A stretch of 12,853 nt of DNA. Source: Pseudomonadota bacterium (GTDB taxonomy: Bacteria; SAR324; NAC60-12). Under the pieces are notes generated by a model. That model did not search any database. It worked only from the letters and a program-made list of their open reading frames with translations, and was not told the origin of the DNA. The position numbers were made by a program, and so were the translations under genes. The stretch is taken from positions 1 through 12,853 of the forward strand of contig JACNKY010000116.1 of the NCBI GenBank assembly GCA_014381795.1. Direction: 5' to 3'. Shown here one piece after another: positions 6,403-12,853 of the stretch (position 1 is its first letter; each line of letters opens with the position of its first letter).

Positions 6403-7797
6403 TCACTCCACAAAACCGCCTTTTGTCATCTTGGCCGGATCAAGCGCACTGTCCAGTTCTGCTTCAGACAAGTCACACATTTCCAACGCAACTTCCTTGA
6501 GAGCGCGATTTTCCGCAAAGGCTTTTTTGGCAATTTTTGCGGCAAGATCATAGCCGATCAGAGGATTGAGTGTAGTGACCAGAATCGGATTTTTACCGAC
6601 AAGAGCCTTGATGTGATCTTCACGTACTACCAAGCGTGAGACTGAGCGTTCCGCTAGATTACGCGAAGCATTTGCCAGCAAACGGATTGATTCGAGCAGA
6701 CTGTGCGCTACCATCGGCAGCATCACATTCAACTCAAAATTTCCGGACAGTCCACCGACGCTGATTGACGCATCATAACCGATTACCTGAGCGCAGACCA
6801 TTGCCATTGATTCTTCAATCACCGGATTCACCTTTCCAGGCATAATCGAAGAGCCAGGTTGAAGTGCCGCTAGTTGAATTTCACCGAGCCCGCCGTTTGG
6901 TCCGGAATTCATCCAGCGCAAATCATTGACAATTTTCAGTAGACTGACTGCCTGAGTTTTTAATTGGGCTCCTAAAGCAACCGGCGCGTCAACAGTTGAC
7001 TGTGCTTCAAAATGATTTTCCGCTTCACGGAAAGACTCTCCGCTAAGTTTTGAAATTTCCTCGGCAATTTTAGGAGGAAATTCAGGATCAGTATTAATTC
7101 CGGTACCTACAGCAGTTCCGCCCATCGGCAGTTCCTCCATTTGTTCCAGTGCTGATTCTATGCGCTTAATACCCATTTCAATTTGCCTAGCATAACCGCC
7201 GAATTCCTGTTCAAGAGTGACAGGCATGGCATCCATCAGATGCGTCCGTCCTGTCTTGACCACATGTGAATATTCTGCGCCTTTTTTCAGCAAAGTTTCT
7301 CGCAAATACTTAAGGGCTGGAATCAAGGTGTTTTTTGCCTCAAGATAAGCCGCTATTCTGAGTGCAGTCGGGAAAGTATCATTTGAACTCTGACCAAAAT
7401 TAATGTGATCATTCGGATGGACCTTGACCGACAGATCCGGAACGAGTTCCATCGCACGGTGTGCAATCACTTCGTTTGCGTTCATATTACTCGACGTTCC
7501 TGAACCGGTTTGATAAATGTCGATCGGAAAGTGCTCATCCAGCTTGCCGTCAATTACTTCCTGAGCTGCCAGTTGAATCGCATGCGCGACATCTTTTGGA
7601 ATGTTGTCAAGTTCAGCATTAACTTTGGCCGCACCTTGTTTGATCAAACCCAGGGCGTGTATCAAAGGGCGACTGATGCAGATTCCGCTGACAGGAAAAT
7701 TGTCAACAGCACGTTGAGTTTGTGCACCGTAAAGCGCTGCTTGAGGAACCTTGACTTCACCCATTGAATCTTTTTCAATACGATATTCATTACTCAT
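6403..7797 (-). CDS. fumC: Class II fumarate hydratase (fumarase C)
   Basis: A 464-residue enzyme, the normal length for FumC. It reversibly hydrates fumarate to L-malate in the TCA cycle and needs no iron-sulfur cluster. The whole chain matches the aspartase/fumarase superfamily. An N-terminal segment carries PQAALYGAQTQRAVDNFPVSG; the substrate-site patterns are TGSGTSSNMNANEV (about 97-110), HPNDHINFGQSSND (127-140) and GRTHLMDAMPVT (183-194, with His186 as the second catalytic residue). The signature GSSIMPGKVNP (315-325) carries the catalytic serine loop. The fumarase-type loop and NxN pattern argue against aspartase or argininosuccinate lyase. A strong ribosome site AGGGAGGG sits before ATG 7797. 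The gene converges on the kinase gene with only 20 bp between stop codons. It appears to be transcribed alone. Confidence 0.97.
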   Translation of the reverse strand: MSNEYRIEKDSMGEVKVPQAALYGAQTQRAVDNFPVSGICISRPLIHALGLIKQGAAKVNAELDNIPKDVAHAIQLAAQEVIDGKLDEHFPIDIYQTGSGTSSNMNANEVIAHRAMELVPDLSVKVHPNDHINFGQSSNDTFPTALRIAAYLEAKNTLIPALKYLRETLLKKGAEYSHVVKTGRTHLMDAMPVTLEQEFGGYARQIEMGIKRIESALEQMEELPMGGTAVGTGINTDPEFPPKIAEEISKLSGESFREAENHFEAQSTVDAPVALGAQLKTQAVSLLKIVNDLRWMNSGPNGGLGEIQLAALQPGSSIMPGKVNPVIEESMAMVCAQVIGYDASISVGGLSGNFELNVMLPMVAHSLLESIRLLANASRNLAERSVSRLVVREDHIKALVGKNPILVTTLNPLIGYDLAAKIAKKAFAENRALKEVALEMCDLSEAELDSALDPAKMTKGGFVE

Positions 7798-7827
7798 TTT
7801 ATCCCTCCCTTTTTGTTTGTTAGTAGA

Positions 7828-7855
7828 ATTTTATTTTAGTTTTTAAATCAATCAA
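7828..7855 (-). promoter_or_regulatory. Candidate sigma70-type promoter of fumC
   Basis: On the minus strand TTGATT (7855-7850) and TAAAAT (7833-7828) are separated by 16 bases, about 30 bases before the fumC start codon. They match the -35 and -10 consensus at 4 and 5 of 6 positions. The region is very AT-rich, so chance matches are likely. The remaining gap to the dehydrogenase gene (7856-8035) shows no gene, only a weak, bulged GAAAAT/ATTTTC stem at 8013-8035 just after the dehydrogenase stop. Confidence 0.3.
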
Positions 7856-8035
7856 ATCTGCAAATTTAAATATCTTTTGTTTGCCAGAATAGAAAATTAA
7901 TATTCTTTAATTGTCAGTACACCACAGGATTCCAGCTTTGATGTAACCCAGGAGAAATGACTCATAACTCTGATCCTAATAAATCGTTTCATCGGCGAAA
8001 CTTATTCTTTAGCTGAAAATGCGCCGCACAATTTT

Positions 8036-8803
8036 CTAGGCCAGCATTCCTCCGTCTACTGTGAAGGTACTGCCTGTAATGTATGAGGCAGCATTAGAAA
8101 CCAGAAAAAGCACCATTCCGGACATCTCACTCGGCTGAGCAATCCGGCCCAGCGGAATTTGCCGAAGAACTTGCTGCATTAACTCGTCATTCTGCGTCAT
8201 GGCAGAAGCGAACTTCGTATCAGTCAATCCTGGCAGCAACGCGTTGACACGAATATTGTCGCACCCCAACTCTTTGGCAAAAGCTTGTGTCATCGAAATG
8301 AGTGCCGCTTTGGTGATGGAATAAATGCTTTGGTTTACCATCGGTATACGGCCGTTGATCGAAGAAACATTAACGATACTTCCACCATCGTTTTTCCTCA
8401 TTAATCCAGCGGCATACTGACTCATGAAAAACGGCCCCTTCAAATTTACCTCAAGTGTTTTATTCCAAGCTTTTTCATCTGCCTCTAGAACTGATCCGTA
8501 AAAAGGATTGGTTGCTGCGTTATTCACCAGAATATCAAGTCGACCGTGAGTCTCACGAATTTTTTCAAATAGTGATTTTATCTGCGTAAGATCACCATTA
8601 TGACAAACCATCGCCGAGACCTGATTGCCGGCATTTTTAATTTGTGCTTGAACTTCCTCTAAATTTTCTGCCTTGCGGCTTGTCAGAATTACATGTGCGC
8701 CAAACTCAGCCAAAATTTTTGCTGTTGCAGCTCCAATCCCACGGCTTGCACCGGAAACTAAAGCTACTTTCGAACTCAGATCAAACATTGCTGGTATTTC
8801 CAT
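8036..8803 (-). CDS. Short-chain dehydrogenase/reductase (SDR), probably NADP-dependent
   Basis: A 255-residue classical SDR with a Rossmann fold. The cofactor motif SGASRGIG is at residues 17-24, NNAA at 94-97, and the catalytic set is N120, S148, Y161 and K165 (YSITK). The end of beta strand 2 reads TSRK (41-44), and basic residues there favour NADP(H) over NAD(H). The C-terminal part (PGLTDTKF, PLGRIAQPSEM, ITGSTFTVDGG) is standard for the family. It resembles DHRS4-like carbonyl/alcohol dehydrogenases, but the substrate cannot be named. An ideal ribosome site AAGGAG lies six bases before ATG 8803; a second Met at residue 6 is a less likely start. It is cytoplasmic. The 232 bp before fumC suggest separate transcription rather than a tight operon. 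Confidence 0.93.
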   Translation of the reverse strand: MEIPAMFDLSSKVALVSGASRGIGAATAKILAEFGAHVILTSRKAENLEEVQAQIKNAGNQVSAMVCHNGDLTQIKSLFEKIRETHGRLDILVNNAATNPFYGSVLEADEKAWNKTLEVNLKGPFFMSQYAAGLMRKNDGGSIVNVSSINGRIPMVNQSIYSITKAALISMTQAFAKELGCDNIRVNALLPGLTDTKFASAMTQNDELMQQVLRQIPLGRIAQPSEMSGMVLFLVSNAASYITGSTFTVDGGMLA

Positions 8804-9056
8804 AAAATCTCCTTCTTAAGCTGTATTCAATACTATCGTTTGTCTGCAGAAGACGCAATCCGGTTTTGAACTGGAACGTGCCCACACTAAGACGGATCAC
8901 ACATTAATTGCAAGTTACGAAAAGTTCAATTTTTGCCGATTGTTGCACAGATTTTGCGTTGCCACTTGAGTTTATCTGCTATAGACTAAAAAAATAACAT
9001 TTTAGACTACAATCTCATAATATTTATTAAATAATTCTATAACAGTTATTAAAAAC

Positions 9057-9278
9057 ATGGGTAACTGGCTTATTTTAACAATAGCAACTCTCGCGGCGAT
9101 GATAGGTTTCCGCATGAAGAAACCGGCTGACGAAAGACTGGATCCTCCCTCTAATTTTGTGATGTTTTTTAATCCTCTTCAGGGCGAAGGCGATTTGTTT
9201 ATCGGTGGAGTATTGGTCATATATTTTTCTTCCAGAGTATTTTTAGCATTATTTCAAACCTTAAGATCTATTTTTTAG
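9057..9278 (+). CDS. Possible small membrane protein, unknown
   Basis: A 73-residue frame that I do not recognise. It has a short hydrophobic N-terminal stretch (WLILTIATLAAMIGF, residues 4-18), a polar loop with KKPADERLDPPSN, and a second hydrophobic helix (about 48-66, FIGGVLVIYFSSRVFLALF). That is a plausible two-helix inner-membrane hairpin. Against it, no good ribosome site precedes the ATG, and the surrounding 8.8-10.1 kb region is gene-poor with decayed sequence. The preceding 250 bp hold no recognisable gene. I treat it as possible only. Confidence 0.4.
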   Translation: MGNWLILTIATLAAMIGFRMKKPADERLDPPSNFVMFFNPLQGEGDLFIGGVLVIYFSSRVFLALFQTLRSIF

Positions 9279-9284
9279 CTGACA

Positions 9285-9298
9285 ATTAAACGTTTAAT
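9285..9298. promoter_or_regulatory. Perfect 14-bp palindrome
   Basis: ATTAAAC-GTTTAAT reads the same on both strands and begins six bases after the stop of the preceding small frame. It has no spacer, so it is unlikely to form an RNA hairpin and is better read as a possible protein-binding site. In AT-rich DNA it may also be chance. Confidence 0.25.
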
Positions 9299-9503
9299 AA
9301 AACGTACCGCTGAAAGAATGTCTAAAGAATACACTTTCAAATTAGTTGACTATACTACGACTCCTACCTAAAAAGGACTTAAACTGTGTCATTTAGAGCG
9401 AAGATAGAAATCTTAGCTAAGCGACCATACTAATCTCATTAAGATTCCTCACTATGCCCGAAATGTCAAATAGACGATTTAATATTTTCAACTGCTGGAG
9501 CAT

Positions 9504-9749
9504 ATGACTCGAAATCTACTGGTTTTGATAATGACTTTATTTCAGGACAATTATGTCCGCTTGGGCGCCTTGACTGGAGCGTTGGCTGGTTTTTGGAATC
9601 CAGAATTTTTACACGGCGAGGCAGGGACAAATGCATTTGTTTACGGATTCATCGGCTGGGGTATCGGGGCATATCTCGCGAATTACAAAGCAGAAAATAC
9701 ACAATTTGATCCAAAAAAGAAATTCCGGGTTTTTCAGGGAGGCCGCTAA
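9504..9749 (+). CDS. Small glycine-rich membrane protein, unknown
   Basis: An 81-residue frame preceded by GGAG three bases before ATG 9504. A second Met at residue 10 (MTLFQDNYV) is an alternative start. It has two weakly hydrophobic, Gly/Ala-rich helices, about residues 19-31 (RLGALTGALAGFW) and 43-60 (NAFVYGFIGWGIGAYLAN), and a basic soluble tail (FDPKKKFRVFQGGR). The small-residue spacing (GxxxG/GxxxA-like) suggests packed transmembrane helices. I know no family for it. It stands alone, with 225 bp of apparently empty sequence before it and a nitronate monooxygenase remnant after it. The clean frame, the ribosome site and the amphipathic layout make it more likely real than the preceding small frame. 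Confidence 0.5.
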   Translation: MTRNLLVLIMTLFQDNYVRLGALTGALAGFWNPEFLHGEAGTNAFVYGFIGWGIGAYLANYKAENTQFDPKKKFRVFQGGR

Positions 9750-9831
9750 CACAAGCTTTGCCGTTTCTCGCAAATGACACGGTTTCAGGTCATTTCAGTT
9801 CCGCATCAAAAATGCTAAAGCCAGGGCAAAT

Positions 9832-10008
9832 AATATTTTTCTCGGCACAAAGTTACCAATTATTCAGGCACCTATGGCCGGAGTTCAAGACAGTGCTTTA
9901 GCAATTGCTGTTTCAAATTGAGGCGGCTTGGGTTCTCTGCCCTGCGCTATGCTCTCTCTGGAAAAACTCAGGGCCGAATTAATTAAGCTGCTCGCAGACG
10001 AACTGTAA
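9832..10008 (+). pseudogene. Nitronate monooxygenase N-terminal remnant with in-frame stop
   Basis: In one frame the sequence reads IFLGTKLPIIQAPMAGVQ, then DSALAIAVSN, TGA (9919-9921), [28 protein letters not shown], and TAA (10006-10008). This is the FMN-barrel start of nitronate monooxygenases (formerly 2-nitropropane dioxygenases), whose usual form is PIIQAPMAG ... AVSNAGGLGSL. The TGA takes the place of the Ala in SNAGG. After LRAEL the similarity ends, whereas the full enzyme runs on for about 300 more residues. The gene is therefore broken by a nonsense codon and by loss of its 3' part. No start codon or ribosome site was assigned. It fills most of the 342-bp gap before msrAB. Confidence 0.75.
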
Positions 10009-10091
10009 ATAATAGCTTCCGTAGAAATGACAGCTATTTACTAATCTATCAAAATCAAATAAATCCATTCTTTAAAATACAAGGGGCTAAT

Positions 10092-11159
10092 ATGCGTAAA
10101 TCTGTTATGATTCTTATTCCATTTCTTCTACTTTTTTGGCTGACTACAATTAATTCACCTGCAGAGGAAAAAGACCAAAGTGCAATTTTTGCAGGGGGTT
10201 GTTTTTGGTGTATGGAAGCTGATTTTGAAAAAATAAATGGTGTCAAAGAAGTCGTTTCCGGATATATCGGCGGAACGTCAAAAAATCCGAACTATAATAA
10301 TTATGGAAAAAGCGGACATATTGAAGCAGTAGAGATATTTTATGATCCGGCTGTTGTTTCTTATGCGGAACTGCTGGAAATATTTTGGGTAAATATTGAT
10401 CCTCTTGACAAAAATGGCCAATTTTGTGACCGCGGTCATGAGTACTCAACTGCGGTTTTTTTCCTGTCAACTGAGCAAAAAGAGCTGGCGTCAAAGTCTA
10501 AGAACTTGCTCGAAAATTCCGGTATCCTTGAAAAACCAGTTGAGACTCCGCTGATAAAAGCAGGAGAGTTTTTTCCTGCAGAGAATTATCACCAGAATTA
10601 CTACAAAAATAGCTCAACAAAATATAAATACTACCGATATAGATGCGGACGTGATCAGCGGCTTAAAGAACTTTGGGGTAAAACTGAAATCCGTGAAAAA
10701 ATTATAACAATACCTGCAAAATATCAAAAACCTGATTTGCAACAAATTGAAGAAAAACTGACACCTTTACAGTTTGACGTTACTCAAAATGATGCAACTG
10801 AACCGGCGTTCAGAAACAAATATTGGGATAATAAAAAAGAAGGAATTTATGTTGATATAGTTTCCGGTGAACCGCTATTCAGCTCAGTTGACAAATATAA
10901 ATCCGGTACAGGCTGGCCTAGTTTCACCAAACCTGTTGCTGGAGCAAGTCTGATCAAAAAAGAAGATAACAGCTGGTTCTCGGCGAGGATTGAACTCCGC
11001 AGTAAATACGCGGATTCTCACCTGGGACACTTGTTTAATGATGGTCCAAAACCGGATGGTTTACGTTACTGTATTAACTCGGCAGCACTTCGATTTGTTG
11101 CCAAAAATGAGCTGGAAAAAGAAGGCTATAGCAACTACCTGGATTTATTTAAAAATTGA
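10092..11159 (+). CDS. msrAB: Secreted MsrA-MsrB fusion, peptide methionine sulfoxide reductase
   Basis: A 355-residue fusion that repairs oxidised methionine, the S-sulfoxide by MsrA and the R-sulfoxide by MsrB. A signal peptide ([16 protein letters not shown], cleavage near SPA-EE) places it in the periplasm. MsrA covers residues 30-190: GCFWC with catalytic C37, then [25 protein letters not shown], and C185 in [10 protein letters not shown] as the likely resolving cysteine. MsrB covers about 223-345: [33 protein letters not shown] and [11 protein letters not shown] with catalytic C327. The two CxxC zinc motifs of many MsrBs are absent. The usual recycling Cys in SGCGWPSF is Thr273, so MsrB has no resolving cysteine of its own. 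AAGGGG precedes ATG 10092. A periplasmic thioredoxin-like reductant would be needed but is not encoded nearby. Confidence 0.96.
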   Translation: MRKSVMILIPFLLLFWLTTINSPAEEKDQSAIFAGGCFWCMEADFEKINGVKEVVSGYIGGTSKNPNYNNYGKSGHIEAVEIFYDPAVVSYAELLEIFWVNIDPLDKNGQFCDRGHEYSTAVFFLSTEQKELASKSKNLLENSGILEKPVETPLIKAGEFFPAENYHQNYYKNSSTKYKYYRYRCGRDQRLKELWGKTEIREKIITIPAKYQKPDLQQIEEKLTPLQFDVTQNDATEPAFRNKYWDNKKEGIYVDIVSGEPLFSSVDKYKSGTGWPSFTKPVAGASLIKKEDNSWFSARIELRSKYADSHLGHLFNDGPKPDGLRYCINSAALRFVAKNELEKEGYSNYLDLFKN

Positions 11160-11288
11160 TTTCGGGAAAAGGTCTTTCTTTGAAGAACAATCCATGGGTT
11201 TAAGCTTTGGAGCAAAATTTGAAGAACCTCTTTAATTCATTTTTACGGAATATCTGCTAAATTTTTCGCGATTCAAAATTTTATATCA

Positions 11289-11999
11289 CTATAAATTAGT
11301 CCGCATTTGATAAAAACGACCGGGATAGTAAAGTCTGACATAAGTCACCAATTTTTCTTTGCGCCATGTCCTGCGTTGAATCACAAAAAGGGAATCTCGT
11401 TCAGCAAGTGCAAGCAACTCAGCTTTTTCCGTATCAGCATTATTTGCAGAAAGGATATGTTCTGCATCCGTCCATGGCACATGTTTCACCAGCCATTCGT
11501 TTGGACTAATTTTTTCAAATTTTTCCAGTTCCGCTTCCGGAATGGTTTGTAGATTAATCCAACGCTCCTCTAATTGGAAAGGTGCCTCGTTGGAATAGTG
11601 TAGACAACGCAAATGAAGAGTCAGGACCTCCGGAGGAATTTCCAACTTACTCAGCACATCTGCGGGCGGGACAACCACTTCACGCAGTAGCAAAGCATAA
11701 CGGTAAGTAGCTCCAGTTTCTTCGATTTCCTGACGTATCCTTGGTATCTCAAAATTTACTGAACGTCCTTCCGGCGTGATGACCCGTGTTCCTGCTTTAC
11801 GGCGTCGATCCAGTTTTCCTTCCTCTGCCAGTTCCCGCAAGGCCCGATTTACAGTTACTCTTGCACAGCCAAATTGTTTAGCAAGCATTGCCTCGCCAGG
11901 AATCAAACTTCCAGGCTTCCAAATTCCTGTTTGAATCCATTCCCGCATCTCAGTTTTTATGCTCTGATAAACCGGAAGTCCGTCCTTTTTAGTCTTCAT
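11289..11999 (-). CDS. hutC: GntR-family histidine-utilisation repressor
   Basis: A 236-residue regulator. The N-terminal winged helix-turn-helix (about residues 10-75; YQSIKTEMREWIQTGIWKPG, then EAMLAKQFGCARVTVNRALREL) is the GntR DNA-binding domain. Residues about 90-230 form a UTRA ligand domain of the HutC subgroup (LHLRCLHYSNEAPFQLEERW, then QRRTW and YYPGRFYQMR). HutC proteins repress the histidine-degradation genes and are released by urocanate. Its start lies only three bases after the hutF stop codon, with AGGA about ten bases upstream inside the hutF end, so hutF and hutC are one operon and the repressor is likely autoregulated. The operator should lie upstream of the operon, outside the window. 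It converges with msrAB; the 129-bp gap has only a weak A/T inverted repeat (11259-11281). Confidence 0.93.
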   Translation of the reverse strand: MKTKKDGLPVYQSIKTEMREWIQTGIWKPGSLIPGEAMLAKQFGCARVTVNRALRELAEEGKLDRRRKAGTRVITPEGRSVNFEIPRIRQEIEETGATYRYALLLREVVVPPADVLSKLEIPPEVLTLHLRCLHYSNEAPFQLEERWINLQTIPEAELEKFEKISPNEWLVKHVPWTDAEHILSANNADTEKAELLALAERDSLFVIQRRTWRKEKLVTYVRLYYPGRFYQMRTNL

Positions 12000-12002
12000 T
12001 TT

Positions 12003-12853
12003 TTATTTATCCTGCCTGATTTCCTGAATCACAGTACGGTAGCGCTGTTCAATTTCTTGGTGATGGATGTGCTGCCCATGGGTCACCATTTGTCGTCCCG
12101 CGGACCAAACTTCACGTACGAGTGAATCATCTGCAGTGAAAATCCAGCGATCCAGAAATTCATCATCCGTGCAACCCCACAAGCTCAAGGACTCTGTATC
12201 AAGAGAAACTAAATCAGCCCAGTTTCCGGGACTTATACTTCCTGATTTACGGCCCAGTGCTTGAGCGCCGCCGACCAGAGCATTGTTGTAGAGCGCTTGG
12301 CCGACAGAACCACTCTTGTTCGTCATCACGTTACGCTCCTTCCGGACAAGTCGCTGGCTGTATTCCAGCAAACGTAACTCTTCCGTCAATGCAATAAACA
12401 CATTTGAGTCAGAACCGATTCCGTATTTTCCTCCAGACAAAAGTAATTCTGTACCATCAAAAACTCCATCTCCAAGATTTGCTTCTGTGATTGGGCAAAG
12501 TCCCACAACTGCACCGGATTTTGCAACATTTTGTGTTTCTTCCGGAATCATGTGTGTGGCATGAATCAAACACCAGCGTGAGTCAACATTTGCATTTTGA
12601 AGTAACCATTCCACCGGACGCGCACCGTAATTTTCCAGGACATCATCAACTTCTTTAAGCTGTTCTGCAATGTGAATATGAACCGGACCGGAAGTTCTTG
12701 CCTCAACAATTTCCTGTAACGACTCCGGAGAAACTGCTCTGAGAGAATGCGGAGCCATTCCAAGCAGATAATCTTCCGGTGCATTCCTGAGAGCTGACTC
12801 AGCATGTTCAAGCAATGCTACAAATCCCTCCAGTTCATTGCCAAAACGAAGTT
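12003..12853 (-). CDS. hutF: Formiminoglutamate deiminase (5' end missing)
   Basis: The frame is open to the window edge, so the N-terminal third of this enzyme, normally about 450 residues, is missing. The leftmost methionine-like position near 12815 is a TTG inside the frame; in-frame sequence (RFGNELEGFVALLEHAES) continues before it. HutF is an amidohydrolase-fold metalloenzyme that converts N-formimino-L-glutamate to N-formyl-L-glutamate and ammonia in the five-step Hut pathway. Visible marks are MAPHSLRAV, a metal-binding HIHIAEQ, CLIHATHM, CPITEANLGDG, and GIGSDSN with the catalytic/metal aspartate. A C-terminal composite-domain segment follows (GNWADLVSLD). These features separate it from HutI and from guanine deaminases. 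It is cytoplasmic. The linked repressor hutC supports the assignment, and hutG would be expected beyond the window. Confidence 0.92.
   Translation of the reverse strand, partial: LRFGNELEGFVALLEHAESALRNAPEDYLLGMAPHSLRAVSPESLQEIVEARTSGPVHIHIAEQLKEVDDVLENYGARPVEWLLQNANVDSRWCLIHATHMIPEETQNVAKSGAVVGLCPITEANLGDGVFDGTELLLSGGKYGIGSDSNVFIALTEELRLLEYSQRLVRKERNVMTNKSGSVGQALYNNALVGGAQALGRKSGSISPGNWADLVSLDTESLSLWGCTDDEFLDRWIFTADDSLVREVWSAGRQMVTHGQHIHHQEIEQRYRTVIQEIRQDK

Noticed and set aside
6379..6639. Plus-strand frame starting with ATGA overlap at the kinase stop.
   Set aside because: It lies almost wholly antisense to the well-supported fumC coding region and resembles no protein; the overlap is chance.
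9319..9372. Short frame starting MSKEYTFKLVDYTTTP, reminiscent of the first residues of STAS-like (DUF4325) proteins.
   Set aside because: Only about 17 residues before a stop, and nothing convincing follows. Too little to call a gene or a remnant.
9919..9921. TGA read as an amino acid: both the nitronate monooxygenase remnant and the toxin-like remnant (1459-1461) carry a single in-frame TGA.
   Set aside because: TGA ends several intact genes here (the TonB-like gene, the kinase, fumC, msrAB, the small regulator protein), and neither site looks like a selenocysteine position. Simple pseudogenes explain both better.

Overview
The window is AT-rich DNA from a Gram-negative bacterium. The evidence is a TonB/TolA-type energy-transducer C-terminus, a secreted MsrA-MsrB fusion and the five-step histidine (Hut) genes HutF and HutC. 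The style of the proteins resembles marine proteobacteria of the delta/SAR324 kind, but that is only an impression. Both end genes, the TonB-like protein and hutF, run off the window.

Left part (1-6400), accessory and signalling. The TonB-domain tail is followed by a complete tyrosine recombinase. Next comes a non-coding stretch with a broken RelE/ParE-like toxin remnant (minus strand) and an 11-bp tandem repeat. Three minus-strand genes follow: a secreted MORN-repeat protein, a response regulator with an unrecognised output domain, and, overlapping it by ATGA, a small protein that is a stand-alone copy of that output domain. A 549-bp divergent region rich in A/T dyads separates these from a soluble triple-PAS histidine kinase on the plus strand. 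The kinase, the regulator and the free output domain may form one signalling module. This is the most novel-looking part of the window.

Middle (6400-8800), metabolism. Class II fumarase (fumC) converges on the kinase gene, with a terminator hairpin packed into the gap between them. An NADP-type short-chain dehydrogenase lies upstream of it on the same strand.

Right part (8800-12853). Gene density is low between 8.8 and 10.1 kb. That stretch holds two possible small membrane proteins and the N-terminal remnant of a nitronate monooxygenase gene with an in-frame stop. A periplasmic MsrA-MsrB methionine sulfoxide reductase follows. Converging on it is a hutF-hutC unit (formiminoglutamate deiminase and the GntR-family histidine-utilisation repressor).

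No tRNA, rRNA, CRISPR array or insertion sequence was recognised.
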